This document shows positions 1 to 11,514 of a stretch of DNA of 64,000 nt, in pieces. How positions within the stretch are numbered: position 1 is the stretch's first letter; every line of letters begins with the position of its first letter. Made by a program: the position numbers and the translations under genes. The notes below the pieces were generated by a model, which saw nothing but the letters and a program-made list of their open reading frames with translations, ran no database searches and was not told the origin of the DNA. Source of the stretch: Zygnema cylindricum (Eukaryota > Streptophyta > Zygnematophyceae > Zygnematales > Zygnemataceae); NCBI GenBank assembly GCA_037447655.1, contig JBBHKE010001155.1, positions 391,961 through 455,960 of the forward strand. The letters are read 5' to 3'.

Positions 1-1659
1 TCAAAGTTTGCCGCCGCCTTCTTGTCGTTGCGTTTTGAAATTTTGGGTAGTACATTTAATGCCCTCTGTACGAGTCATTAATTACCTCCGCTGGTACAGA
101 TATTACCTCCGCTTATACAGATATTGCGCTCTGACATTGCATTCGAAGATTCTTTCCAGATTTTAAGCATCGAATATTAGCCTACGTGTTACCAACCAGA
201 ATGAGCCACGCAGGTTTACAGACGCGACCTAATGGAAGGCATGCCCTTCAGTAAAATTTTCCGTACAATTACTGGGACGCCTAATGGAAGTCCACCCTAA
301 ACTTGAGATGGCTTGTTTACGACCATACTGAGAGTACGTTTAACTGTATGGCCTTAACAAATTGGCTTGAACGATTCGACCGATTACGACGGTTTCGTTT
401 GGTTTTTTAAACCGAACACCGAATTCAATTCGGTTTTAAAATATGCTATCTACGTACCAAAACGTTCAAAAGCACCTCCTGCCGACCTTTTGTTTTCGGC
501 GGCTGTAAAGTTGCTCTCCTTTGCCAATGGAGTGCACTCGGACGTGGCAATCCACGTGGCAAAGCTTTTGCTATTGTGCACTTTGTGGCGACGTCGCTGC
601 ACGAATGATGACGGAAGGCTGAGATCACCTCCACAGAATGAGGAGGCGATTGAAGGACGGTTTGGCGGCAGCAATCATTCATTGCGTTTCTTGAAATCCT
701 AAAACTTCAAATAGCGCCAATACTAGCCTTGACAGCACGATCCACTTTCTTTGCTATTCCACTTTCTGACTTCAGTGGGGTCCTGCCGCCGCCAATCGGA
801 GGAAAACATCTTTCCAAATTCTAAGAGTACAGTAAAGTACATTTCAGTACAGCTATGTACTTCCAAATGGTGAGTTCTTTGCAAAATCTTTGTCCACGTC
901 TGAAACAGCAGGCGGCCACCAATGTCCGGCAAGCCGTCGGCGGCCACTGCCTCGCTGGCTGACACGCTTTGACTGCTGTCAGGATTTTTCTGACTGGAAG
1001 CATCTAATGCACACAATAGTCGGAATTGCATTTTTGTGCGCCGTATTATACGGATATTACGTTTCTAAAGTTTAAATAGTGGTTGAAATTCCACACCGAC
1101 AAATCGGGATGAGAAACTCTGTAAATTATCTGATCGGACGGGGCAGGATCCACTCCTTAAAAGCGCCGTACAGGAGTTTCCTTGTTTTTTGTTTACATAG
1201 AGTATGTTAGACCAATCAAAACGCCCAAACCTGATTTGATCGCGGACGTGATTGGCCGTATTGCTGCAATGGCGAAAAAAAAAAGTGGAGGGGTTAATAT
1301 ATCCACGAAAACCGGACCTCATATCCACGGAAAACCTAACTATAGACGAACCTGGCAGCCGTTTTAGGACACGTGTCCATGTGCCTTAAGGTAAGGATAT
1401 TGTCTGTCGATTTCTTAAAAAGCTGAATGTTGCACCGAGATAAATCAAAAATCTTCGGCCGTACGTGGACGTGTAAAATCGGAAGTACAGGCTACGTCAT
1501 CCTGAAACGTACAGTACAGTACAGATCTGTAGTACTGTAGCGCCTTTGGCGTCTTTCCATTTTCGAGTTTCGACCCACTGCCACGTCATGCCAGTCATCT
1601 TCAAACTACCTCGAGAGTCGATTTGAGCCTTTGAAGTTAAGTGACACGTGACCGACAAT
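1..1659. other. Non-coding, GTAC-rich DNA
   Basis: No open frame here resembles a known protein. The stretch is moderately AT-rich and peppered with GTAC, GTACGG and CAGTAC words, for example a short self-complementary cluster near 1505-1530 around AGATCT. It is probably decayed transposon or intergenic DNA. I see no RNA gene. Confidence 0.6.
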
Positions 1660-2480
1660 TAGGAACAAATCCTTCGCACATTTCACACGATTTCTTTGTT
1701 TTTGGAGGAGAGAGAGTACAGTACATGCAGTTTTGTTTTTTTCTGCCTGTCGCACGCATGTACGGTTTTGTTTTTTTGCAGGGGCCTCCACTTTCATTCG
1801 TAAGTCTTTGCCAAATGTCGACGCCGTCGACGCCTATTTCCCTCCCCTCACATCACAATTCGTCGTTTTATTAGTGTTGAGCTTTTGTTCGCTCAAAACA
1901 TACTTTCTTCGTGCACACTCGTTGGATTGTCACTCCCATGGTTGCTATTGGAAGTCAAGATTTATGCCTTCCTATTGGCGGTCTCCGATTAACAATCTGA
2001 CAAGTGTGCACAAGAAACGACGTTTTAAGTGGCGATAAAATTTCAGCACTCTTAACGAAGAGCGGTGTACCTGGAATGAAACGCGACAATTTATGTATGA
2101 AATTATAGAACTCTGAAAAAAAAAAATTGACCATCTTTGCGCGTAATTTGGTGTCTGGTCGAGAGAGAAAAGACAAAAAATACAGAATTAAAAAGCCATG
2201 ACGTAAAGTTCCAAAATTTGTGACGTCGACAGTGTCACAAACTAGCATGACGTCACATTCACAAAAAATTGACGTCTACAATGTCACAAAATACTACGCG
2301 TCTATAATGTCACAATAAATAGACAATCCTTACGAGCATTAAATCGTCACAAAATTACGTAGCGCTTACAACTGTCACGCCTTTTAGTGACGGCTTTTAT
2401 TTCCGGACATTGGAAAAATGGTACGGAGAATCTTCTCTAGCTCATACCCTTCAGAAACTTTGAAAATCGTGCAATCTGAC
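1660..2480 (+). mobile_element. Diverged copy of the GTCCCCATG MITE family
   Basis: The segment follows the same order of blocks as the MITE at 52689-53617. Near 1750-1800 there is a CACGCATGTACGG-like block followed by a T-rich run, GCAGGGG and CCTCCACTTTCATTC. Near 1816 there is a GTCGACGCCGTCGACGCC-like block. Around 2220-2290 come GTGACGTCGACAGTGTCACAA and GCATGACGTCACA, and GGAGAATCTTC lies near 2426. I could not find clean terminal inverted repeats or a target duplication, so the boundaries are approximate and the copy is old. Confidence 0.5.
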
Positions 2481-3791
2481 AAATCCCGAAATGACGCCGT
2501 TTCCTGCGGGCAGGAGATACGCAGAAGCACAAAAGCATGTGGCGAATATACACGACAAAGATCTGACCGTACAAGTTGCGTAATTTACACACGTGCAAAA
2601 TTATGTTCTGAAAGGGCATCCTGAAACCGCTTCTCCATGCAGGTTCACCAAATGTGGCGTTGCCGTACACTTGTTTCAAAAGGTACGATTCAAGATTCCG
2701 AACCGTCAGACGAACCGGCAGGCATTAATGAAGGTTTTCTCGAATCCATCGGCGTGTGTCAGTACGACACGTCAAATGTACTCAGCGGCGCATGGACAGC
2801 CGAAAGACGAACCGCACCGACATTTCCGTGAGGACCTATTTTCAGTATTTAGTATTCACCTCGGTCGTTTACCTTTTCGTGAGTTCGAAAAGATATCGGT
2901 CCGAAATTGCGAACCTTACTAACGAACCTAAAACTAACGAGCCTTACCTGTACCTTTCGAAATGAGTGTACGGCAAGCCAACATTTGGCAAAACCGTGGC
3001 CCGCTCATCGAAAGGGCCGGTTAAGAATGCCCGTTCAAAGAGAATACACGTGAAATTCGCAATTTGTACGGTCACATTTCCTTGTCGTGTACCTTTGCCA
3101 CATAATCCTGTGGTTCTCCTTCCGCAATAAGCGGCGCCATTGCCGAGATTTGTCAGTTTGTACGATTTCAATTTTTTTAATTTAAAACAAGCTACCCAGG
3201 TTTGTCTGTACTCACTACTCAGTTTCCGTGGATAGGCGACATGTGTGGTTTTCGTGCGTAAAAGAACAGTACTCCACCGTCGATAGTATTTAGTGTATTG
3301 AACGCTAATTCGGCGCCCCTAAATTTTGAGGGTTTTACCTAAAATAGGGTAAAGGATACTAATTTTTCCTGTACGCTAATTACGAGATGAACAATTAGTG
3401 TACACCATTTTAATTTATGTAAATTTTTATTAGTGTGGAATACGGAACATGTCGGTTCGTATAAAAATGTACTTTTTTATCATACTAGTACGGATATTTT
3501 AATAATTTCTCTGCTATCGCACGAAAAACTGCCCTGTGAATTAAAGAATTTCATATTTGTACCTGTTTTAGTGTACATTTGTTTGTCGCGTATTGTCTAC
3601 ACCCTAAAAAACTGAAATTAGAGTTAGGAATTAATTAGAGTGAAAGTATGCGACAGTGTACGAATTGTCAGAATCTGTACTTTTACCTATATTAACGTAG
3701 ATATCCTCTCGACAAATCAGCTGTACCCATATTGGCGTACGTTGAAAAATTAGTGTATAACTTTTTTTTCGAAATTTTTCTAAGTCAAAAT
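2481..3791. other. Non-coding, GTAC-dense DNA
   Basis: There is no recognisable gene. GTAC occurs about a dozen times between 2560 and 3280, roughly four times random expectation. The 3300-3790 part is AT-rich, with repeated TTAGTGTA and GTACGAATT-type words, and is related to the repeat at about 28800-29300. Confidence 0.55.
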
Positions 3792-4335
3792 TACACCGCG
3801 CATCGTTATTAGTGTCAAAGTTTAAATAGTGTGTAAGTAAATATACCGTCATTGACGCTAATTAAGAATTTGAAAACTAAAAAAAAAAAAGGTTTATTCT
3901 AATTTCAGTGTTAACGCTAATTTGGAACAGCAAAAATGGAAAAAAAATTGTACGATTATATACATTATTATATGTATCCGTACAAAATGTAAAAAATCGT
4001 ACACCGTAGTGAAATTTAAATATCCGTACATGTCAGACTTATTTACATGTCAGACCAATCCCCTTTTTTTAGCGCACGTTCCTATGCGAACGCGTCCGAT
4101 TTAATTCATTTATTGTAAAATTTTCACTTTAAAAGGTACATTTATGTACGGTCTGACATCGACCGTACACCACGCTATTTAGATCTTATTGAACTTTAGT
4201 TCTTTACGCTATTTTGTACGGTACCTCAATTAACGTCAAGGAAAAATTAAAATCATGTATCCTATTTGAGGAAAAAAATCAAAATTTTAAGAACCCAAAT
4301 TAGTGACTTTGACACTAATAACGATGCGCGGTGTA
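3792..4335. repeat. 29-bp perfect inverted repeat flanking about 490 bp
   Basis: The left arm (3792-3820) begins TACACCGCGCATCGTTATTA. The right arm (4307-4335) is its exact reverse complement and begins CTTTGACACTAATAACGATG. The enclosed DNA is AT-rich and non-coding. Part of it (about 4110-4180, TTTATGTACGGTCTGACAT then GACCGTACACCA) recurs at about 29255-29300, so this looks like a dispersed non-autonomous element whose outer limits I cannot fix. Confidence 0.55.
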
Positions 4336-5711
4336 GTGTACATGACACTAAATTATTCTACACACTAATAATTTCTATACACTAAATGCGATCGACGGTG
4401 TACCACTCAAAAAAAATACAAAAAACTGAAAAACTCATAAAAGTATCTGTCGTGGTTTCCAAAGCTAAGAACGAACATTTTAGCGGCCAGTTTGAGGCCT
4501 TTTGCGCCCACCTCTCTCAAAGGTACAGAGTACTGTACTTTTGCGTCATTTTTGCGTATCCGCTCAGATACGAGATTTTTGCCAAAGCTTTTGTCCGCAG
4601 TCATTCAATTTTGTACCGTAATTCTGATCTCCGACGAAAGGTGTTTCCGTGTTTGCAGCGTTGAGTCTAAACGCTGAACTCCAAAATTCAAAAGACAAAA
4701 CTATGTTCTAAACGTTTAAATAATCGGAAACTGTGTTAACGTACGTTATTCTATTTTTTTTCAAGTACAGTACGTACCGTTTTGACTAGATTTACCTTTG
4801 GACCCCCTTTTTTTATTTATTTTCCTCTCTAAGGTATATTTTCTTGCTCACATACTTCTAAATTTTCCGTTTATTCGTACGGTATCTTCAATACGAATAG
4901 CAGTACGCAAAACCGAAAAACGGTAGAACGAAGTCCAGCATTAAGAAACGTTGACACACGTTTAAACTCCATTGACACCTATAAACGTGAAAACGTTTAA
5001 ACGCCGGAGCACAGCACTGGTGTTCGACTGTTTTCACTGGAATTGTGAGAGACGCTGTACGGAAGAAACGGGATATTGTCGTAATCGCCCGTCGAATGTA
5101 CTTTATCGTACGGTATTTGGTAGGCGTCCGTTTGTCCGGTTCATGCGATTTGCAATTTTATACTACAGTAGTGGAAGTTGTGTGGCGTCTGCAGACTTGT
5201 ACGGAAGAAGCCGGCTATTTCCGTACACGTCCGTCAAAGGTACTTTATGGTAATTGGTAGGCGTCCGTTTGTCCGGTTAGTCCCCGCCCGAGTCGACTGT
5301 CACGTCACGCATTCCAACTTTTGCCTACCTTGCAGGTAAGAATCTGACAGATAGAAATTACGAAATAATTGGGTTTTACGAAATCGTTGGGTTTCGGCCG
5401 CAGAGTATAGTATTTTTGTTACTTGTTTCTGCCTTCTGAGGTGATGCAATGCAGCACATTGTTTTTGAATATTCAAAGAAAAATATGAAAGAAAGGGCAG
5501 TTCAAAGGTTTTCATTCTGGTAGATATTGCTTCTTTAGTTATATATTTTTCTGACAACTGTTTTTGCATTCAAGGGGAAAGGAAATTGATAAAAAAAGCT
5601 GATGATTAGGTGACTTAAAACTGATATTTCTGGCAATAAGAACTTTAAGACAAAGAAGAAGTGCTTGAAGAAAAAAAAAAAAAAAAAAAAGTATAAAGGA
5701 CGTTTTACAAG
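4336..5711. other. Intergenic DNA and probable 5' region of the receptor kinase gene
   Basis: No coding region is recognised. The first part is GTAC-rich. From about 5300 the composition changes to resemble transcribed leader DNA, with a 21-base A run just upstream of position 5691. I see no convincing TATA box at a fixed distance from the ATG, so the transcription start is unknown. Confidence 0.4.
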
Positions 5712-8700
5712 ATGGTGAATAGTGTAGATGGTAAACTTACCTGGCAGTTTTCTGGCAGACACCCTTTCATGTTGTTTCTGTTACAAACCCTAATATTCTC
5801 CTCTGTTATTAGCAGTGTTATTACTCTGTCTTTTGGCGAGACTAAAATAAAAGAACGAGATAATAAATTCAGTTCTTTGAGATTCAGAGGGAGAGATCTC
5901 CAACAGGGAGAGAGAGGTCTCCAGGAGAGAGATTCGGAGAGAGAGAGCAAAAATCAGCAGGGAGATTTGGAGAGAGACGGAGGTCTCCAACAGAGAGAGA
6001 CAGAATTGGAAAAGGAGAGTTTACCGAGCAATGGCATTATTACTGAAGATTCTTCTGACCATTTGTTTGGAAGGAATCTGTTGACAACTGAAGCAATATT
6101 AGCAACTGGAAGTACCGAAAGAGACGCTTTAGTGGTTTCCTACATTGCAGGAGAAACAGTTACGAATGAAACTTTATGTGATGGGGAAATAGCTTACTTT
6201 GTTAAATGCTCGAAAGAAAAGAGAGTGGTGAGATTGGACTTTACTGATGGATATCCTTTGGAAGATGCTTTTCTACCAGAAAATGTGACTTTACTGGATA
6301 AGTTAGAGGTTCTTGTCTTATCTGAGACCGATATTAGTGGAAGTATCCCACCCTGGATTGGAAACCTCACAAATTTGAAGACACTAGACTTATCTTACAA
6401 TTATTTTGATGGCAGCTGTCCTGCATCTATTGGAAAGCTTACAAGCTTATCAACTTTGTTATTACATGGGAATACTGGACTTATCGGTACTCCAGAATTC
6501 TTTCTCGCACTGTTAGGGTTACCGAACCTCAAAAAGGTTGACCTATCCTCTGTTGACTTTTTAGCTTCTCCTTTACCTCCCATGGTAAGCAACTGGAGAA
6601 ACCTTACCCTTCTAGCAATGGCAAGTTGCAATCTCACGGGTCCTTTACCTCTGAAACTAAGTACTTGTACCAAACTCCAGTATTTGGACCTTAGTGCCAA
6701 CAAATTTTCTGGCTCTATTCCTCTTGACTACGCTTCTATGACGAAACTGAAGTATTTAGACCTCAGTGAAAATCAGTTGTCAGGTGCTTTACCAAATATC
6801 ACATGGAAACAGTTGACATACCTTGCCCTCAGTAGTAACAATTTTTTCGGCTCGATTCCGTCACAGCTTCTGGACTGTACTGCCCTTCAGGAAATCCATT
6901 TAGCTAATATCCTCATTGGAGGAGAGTTTCCTACGGCATTGGTGAATCTTGTTGATTTGACTGTCTTGGATATGGACGGTGCAAATTTTTCCGGAACTCT
7001 GCCATCTTCAATATCTACACTTGTCAAACTTGAGAAACTTCATCTTGGAAACAACAGTTTTACAGGCTCTGTCCCGGAATCTTGGACGTCTTTCAAGAAT
7101 TTACAATCGGTCTTTCTACGATATAACAAGTTGTCGGGCGGATTTCCTCTCTTTCTTACGCTGATCGAAAGCCTCTCAAGCATCGATTTGAGTTATAATC
7201 AGTTTTCTGGTGCGATTCCCGCGAGTATAAAATATTTACGGAAAAGTTTGACCTCTCTGGACCTCAGTTATAACGAGTTCGAGGGTCCCATTCCTCTTAC
7301 CACTATTTCTCAATTAAGTAATCTGACATACTTAGCCATTTCTAACAATAAATTGAATGGCTCCATAGATGGTCTTAATTTCACGTCGTTGGTCAATCTT
7401 ACAACTTTAAACCTCGATTACAACAATCTGAGTGGAAATATTCCGGAAAGTTTGGTTACATGTTGCCAAATTTCTGACTATTCACTCTCTTTAGATCTTT
7501 CTGGAAATCAACTCTCAGGGCAATTATCTCCTAAATTATTCAAAAATTTAGACTTTAGCGAAATCCGCCTGGCCGACAATGATTTCAGTGGACCTATTCC
7601 TAAAATGAAAGGTTCGGAGGAATTGTTTTATCTAATGCTCCAAAACAATCGCTTTAATGGTAGTATTCCAGCATTTGAGTCGTCTGTAAATCTTGTGGAA
7701 TTGAATGTTTCTGGAAACTTATTATCCGGAAAAATTCCGACCAAATTTCTCCCGAAAGACAGTATTTCTTCTGTGGACCTTTCCAATAATCTTTTGGAAG
7801 GACCTATTCCGTCCGATTTTGGAACTTACACTGATCTTGATTTACTTATACTTCGTGACAACAAATTTAACGGTTCCATTCCACAGTCCCTGTTAAACAA
7901 TACTCGTATTAATTTTCTCGATTTGCGTTCGAATCAACTTACTGGTCCTATTTCCGGAAGAAGTAGTTTTATGAATATGTCCAATGTTTATTTGGGCAGG
8001 AATTTCCTTGACGGAAGTATTCCAGAAAGTATAGCGAAATCAAGTTTTCTCCTAGAGATCTCTTTGGAGAATAATCAGTTTACTGGCTCTCTCCCGTCTA
8101 ATTTCTCTTCTAATTCAAGACTGTCTTCCTTTAAAGCCTCAAATAACAAATTAAATGGAGGCATCCCTTCCAGTCTTGGACAAGTACAGACTTTAATGGA
8201 ACTCGATCTTGACTCAAATTCCTTAACTGGACCTTTCCTTTCGGAATTGGGCAATTTAACAAACTTGCTGTACCTTCGTCTTCAGAAAAATCTGCTTTCG
8301 GGGGCGCTGCCTGCCGAGCTGGGGAACCTCACAAAACTTTCGGTTCTTGACCTTTCCAGCAATGCCTTCACTGGCAATCTTCCTCCCCAATTGGCCGGTC
8401 TCAGGAACCTAACTTTTTTTAACGTTTCCAACAACTTTTTTAATGGATCTTTGCCTGGAGGCAATCTGACTCAATTTAGTAGCAGTTCATATTTGAATAA
8501 TACGGCCTCACTTTGTGGATACCCTCTCACTGCATGCCCTTCTGATGTCAAAAATAGTGACAGTGGTCTTTCAACCGGTGTGGTTATTGGAATTTCTGTT
8601 GGAGCTGCAAGTTTTGGTATTCTTTTGTTACTTCTTGGAGCATTTTTCATTTGGCATTTACGAAAGTATGGCCCCGACGGAGGAGAGCTTATCCTTTATC

Positions 8701-10109
8701 ACAAGCTGGGATTTCCATTATCTTATCGGAGTATTTTGGAGGCAACGGATAATTTTGGAGAGGCCAACCTGTTGGGTGTTGGAGGCTTTGGTTCTGTTTA
8801 CAGGTGTGTGAAATTGTTTATTTGACAGTTATGTGTTCGTCTGATAATGATGTTTGTTTGGTAGGGAATGATAGCGGATGTTTCTTTGATACTGAAAAGT
8901 TTCTTTGATGGTGTATTTTTGTTTTATAGTGAAATGTTTTGTTTGATGGAATGGTGGCAATTTTTCTATGTTGGGTTACAATAATAAGGGAACGCTTATT
9001 GGAATGTTAATAGGGAATGCTAAAACGATTAGTAACCGACTTGTTCTCATCACTCTCAGTGGTTACCCTTTGCTAGTAAATTCAGATCTATTTGAACTAT
9101 TATCTGTTCGTCATTTAAAGTTTCTCGCTGACACAGGGTTAAGGTTACAATCTAAAAGATCATGAGCAATTAGCAAAAACAAAAGGAAAACAAATGGGAA
9201 CCATGATATATCAATTTTTTGGGATACGGTTTGACTTTTTGTGTGTGTGTTTTTTCTTCTTTTGGCTACAGGGCAACGTTAGGAGATGGACAAATGGAAG
9301 TGGCTATTAAACGACTGGCAGCGGGCAGTGGACAAGGTTTAAAAGAACTTCGGGCAGAAACAAAAACTTTGGGAAGTCTTCGACACCGAAATTTGGTGAC
9401 TTTGATTGGGAGTTATACGAGCCGTAAAGAAGCACTTCTGATATATGAGTTTATTTCTGGAGGAGATCTAGATGGTTATTTGAATGGTCAGAAAAAATCA
9501 TTTTCTGATTGGCAATCGAGGCATTATGTTCTTGTGGGATCTGCCAGAGGGTTTAAATATCTTCACCACGATTGTCAACCGGCGGTTATTCATCGTGACA
9601 TTAAACCGGCGAATATTTTATTGGACAGCGAAATGGAACCTCGAATCGCTGATTTTGGTCTTGCAAAGGAGCTCGACATTGACACAAAATCACATTTGTC
9701 GACTGCCGTTTCCGGTACAGTCGGATATCTGGCACCGGAATACGTTCTTAAGAAAAGGTTGACGACAAAAAGTGATGTTTATGCTTTTGGAGTTGTGATT
9801 CTTCAAATTCTCACGGGAAGACGACCTACGGATAAAAGTATCGGGGAATCTGGACTTGCTGCTTGGGTAAGTCTTTTATGGATCAAAAGAGCCGCTTTGG
9901 ACGCCGTGGATCCTAACTTGAAACTTGAGGAACACGAACAAGGTCAACTTTTGGGAGCTCTTAAAATTGGTCTTATGTGCACTTCCAGAAAACCGACAGA
10001 TCGACCAACGATGGCTCAAGTTGTTCATCTTTTGGAAAATCTGGACTTGTTCACAGCTGATTCTATGGGAGAAGTGGGAGAGGAGAAGGTCGAGAAAGTA
10101 GTGCATTAA
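5712..10109 (+). CDS. LRR receptor-like serine/threonine protein kinase (two exons)
   Basis: The gene encodes a plasma-membrane receptor kinase. Exons are 5712-8803 and 9272-10109. The intron (8804-9271) splits an Arg codon (AG|G), and the spliced frame reads GFGSVYRATLGDG, giving about 1,309 aa. Residues 20-42 form a hydrophobic signal peptide, and Met20 (5769) is a plausible alternative start. Residues about 47-105 are charged and low-complexity. About 30 LRRs with the plant LxLxxNxLxGxIP pattern follow (residues about 190-905), then a Cys pair (CGYPLTACPS), a transmembrane helix (about 956-980) and the kinase. All kinase signatures are present: GVGGFGSVY, VAIKR lysine, HRDIKPAN, DFG and an APEY activation-segment end, so it is an RD kinase predicted to be active. 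The domain order and kinase most resemble the BRI1/EMS1/PSKR group (LRR-X). I see no island domain between LRRs, so a brassinosteroid-type ligand pocket is not supported. The ligand is unknown. Confidence 0.93.
5880..6015 (+). repeat. GAGA-rich low-complexity stretch inside the receptor coding sequence
   Basis: Purine-rich, imperfectly repeated GAGAGAG and GGTCTCCAACAG units encode a Gln/Glu/Arg-rich segment (motifs such as GLQERD and GLQQRE) between the signal peptide and the first LRR. It looks like a microsatellite expansion kept in frame. Confidence 0.7.
8804..9271 (+). other. Intron of the LRR receptor kinase
   Basis: The donor is CAG|GTGTGTG at 8803/8804. The acceptor is a pyrimidine tract followed by GGCTACAG|GGC at 9271/9272. 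Splicing restores the kinase glycine-rich loop without a gap. Without splicing the frame ends at 8825. Confidence 0.92.
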
Positions 10110-11514
10110 ATGTTTTACATAACAGGGGAAGGGATGCACATTTCTTCCCCCCTTTATTTATTTAGATGCTCTAATTTTTTTATTTGCAAGTTGTGAATTT
10201 GGTTGAGTTGTGAGTAAGAGGGAAAGGTTTTTAGGAGTGCGAGGCTGCTTGGGTGGAGAAAAAAACCAGTTATTGAGATTTTTTTATTCTTTTTACTATG
10301 GTTTTTTATATTGTGTACTTAAATTATTCAAAATAGAAATCTTAGATTGAAGTGGTTTTCTAAGACCCTGGTCTTGTTTTTAAAATAATAAGGCAAGTTT
10401 AGGAACTCGCTCTCTTAGTAGTTACCTTGAACTTAATGCTATTATATTATTTGACACAAGGAAGAACTTCTATGGTATTCATTTTGTTGATCCTGAGATA
10501 AAGACGTCAAATCCCATAATGTAGGTTCTTGTAAAAGCAGTTGCAAAAAGATGTTATTTTTTAATAAAATCTCTTTATTATCTGGAACCAACAAATTTTA
10601 AATGTTGAAATGGCTGAAGCTGGTTGTTTTGTATCTTATGGGGCTGTTTATCTTGTATTGCCTACAGTACCTTATTTCATCCACTATAAAGCAGTACTGT
10701 CATATTAGTCCTTAGCGCAATTTTTTGCGGTAGGCGGTACACCGCTGTTCTGTACGCTGTTTCGGCGTGTCAAATCTGACTTTTGGATTTTAAAATATGG
10801 CTCCCCTCTCTCCCATCTCTCCCCCCTCTCCTCCTTCCCCTTCTCCCTCTCCCACCCCCACTCTTTCCCTCCCTGCCTATCCCTCCCCCTCCATCTGCTT
10901 CCCTCAAAGCCTCCCTCCCTCTTCTCCTCTCTCCCTCCCTCCCTGCCTCCCTCCCTCCCCTATTCATGTCCTCCTGAATTGAGGCACCGATCTTTTTTAA
11001 GTGTTTTGACTGATGGATGCACAGGACCACACTTGTCGTTATAATATGTATCAATCTTTGTCCTTATACAATTGTTATGTACACAGTCATTTTCATTTTC
11101 GAAACTCCCCTACATGGTAGTCATATGTACGTTATAACCGGAGTTACTGGCCTTAATCAGAAAAACCCTAAAAAAAGGCATAGACCATACATTCTTCAAA
11201 TAAGTTTACGAGGATTTTCAGCGAAGAAGACAAGCCTTTTATTTTAAGAAATTCAATATACATGTGCAACCTCTAATAACATGACAAACACTCGTCTTCA
11301 TTAGTTTTGTTTTCTTTCTCTTGACGAAACTTCAACCAAAATACATATAAAACTTGTCATTCAATATAATTGGCAAAATGCACGTTTAACCCAAAAATCT
11401 CACTTCTACTGTCAATTAATTGCATTCGTTAATGCAAAGCCACACCACAAATTTCCATTTTCAACAGCTCGTCTTTAGAATTTTGTATACATCCTAAAGT
11501 CTCAGAAAAAAATG
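10110..11514. other. 3' flank and intergenic DNA between two convergent genes
   Basis: The stretch lies between the receptor kinase stop and the ZNF830-like stop on the other strand. An AATAAA at 10563-10568 is a possible polyadenylation signal. The region holds a long pyrimidine tract (about 10800-10970). I see no further gene. Confidence 0.5.
10800..10970. repeat. CT-rich (polypyrimidine) simple-sequence tract
   Basis: Nearly uninterrupted CTCCC/TCCCT-type repeats on the plus strand. Open frames across it are compositional artefacts. Similar tracts lie at about 11800-11880, 14945-15110 and 59640-59775. Confidence 0.85.

Noticed and set aside
367-1367. Several 60-111-aa open frames at the left edge
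   Set aside because: No recognisable domain, overlapping on both strands, GTAC-rich composition like the surrounding non-coding DNA.
10783-11054. Open frames across the CT-rich tract (Pro/Ser/Leu-rich on one strand, Arg/Gly/Glu-rich on the other)
   Set aside because: Simple-sequence DNA gives long open frames in several phases. There is no domain and no splice or start context.
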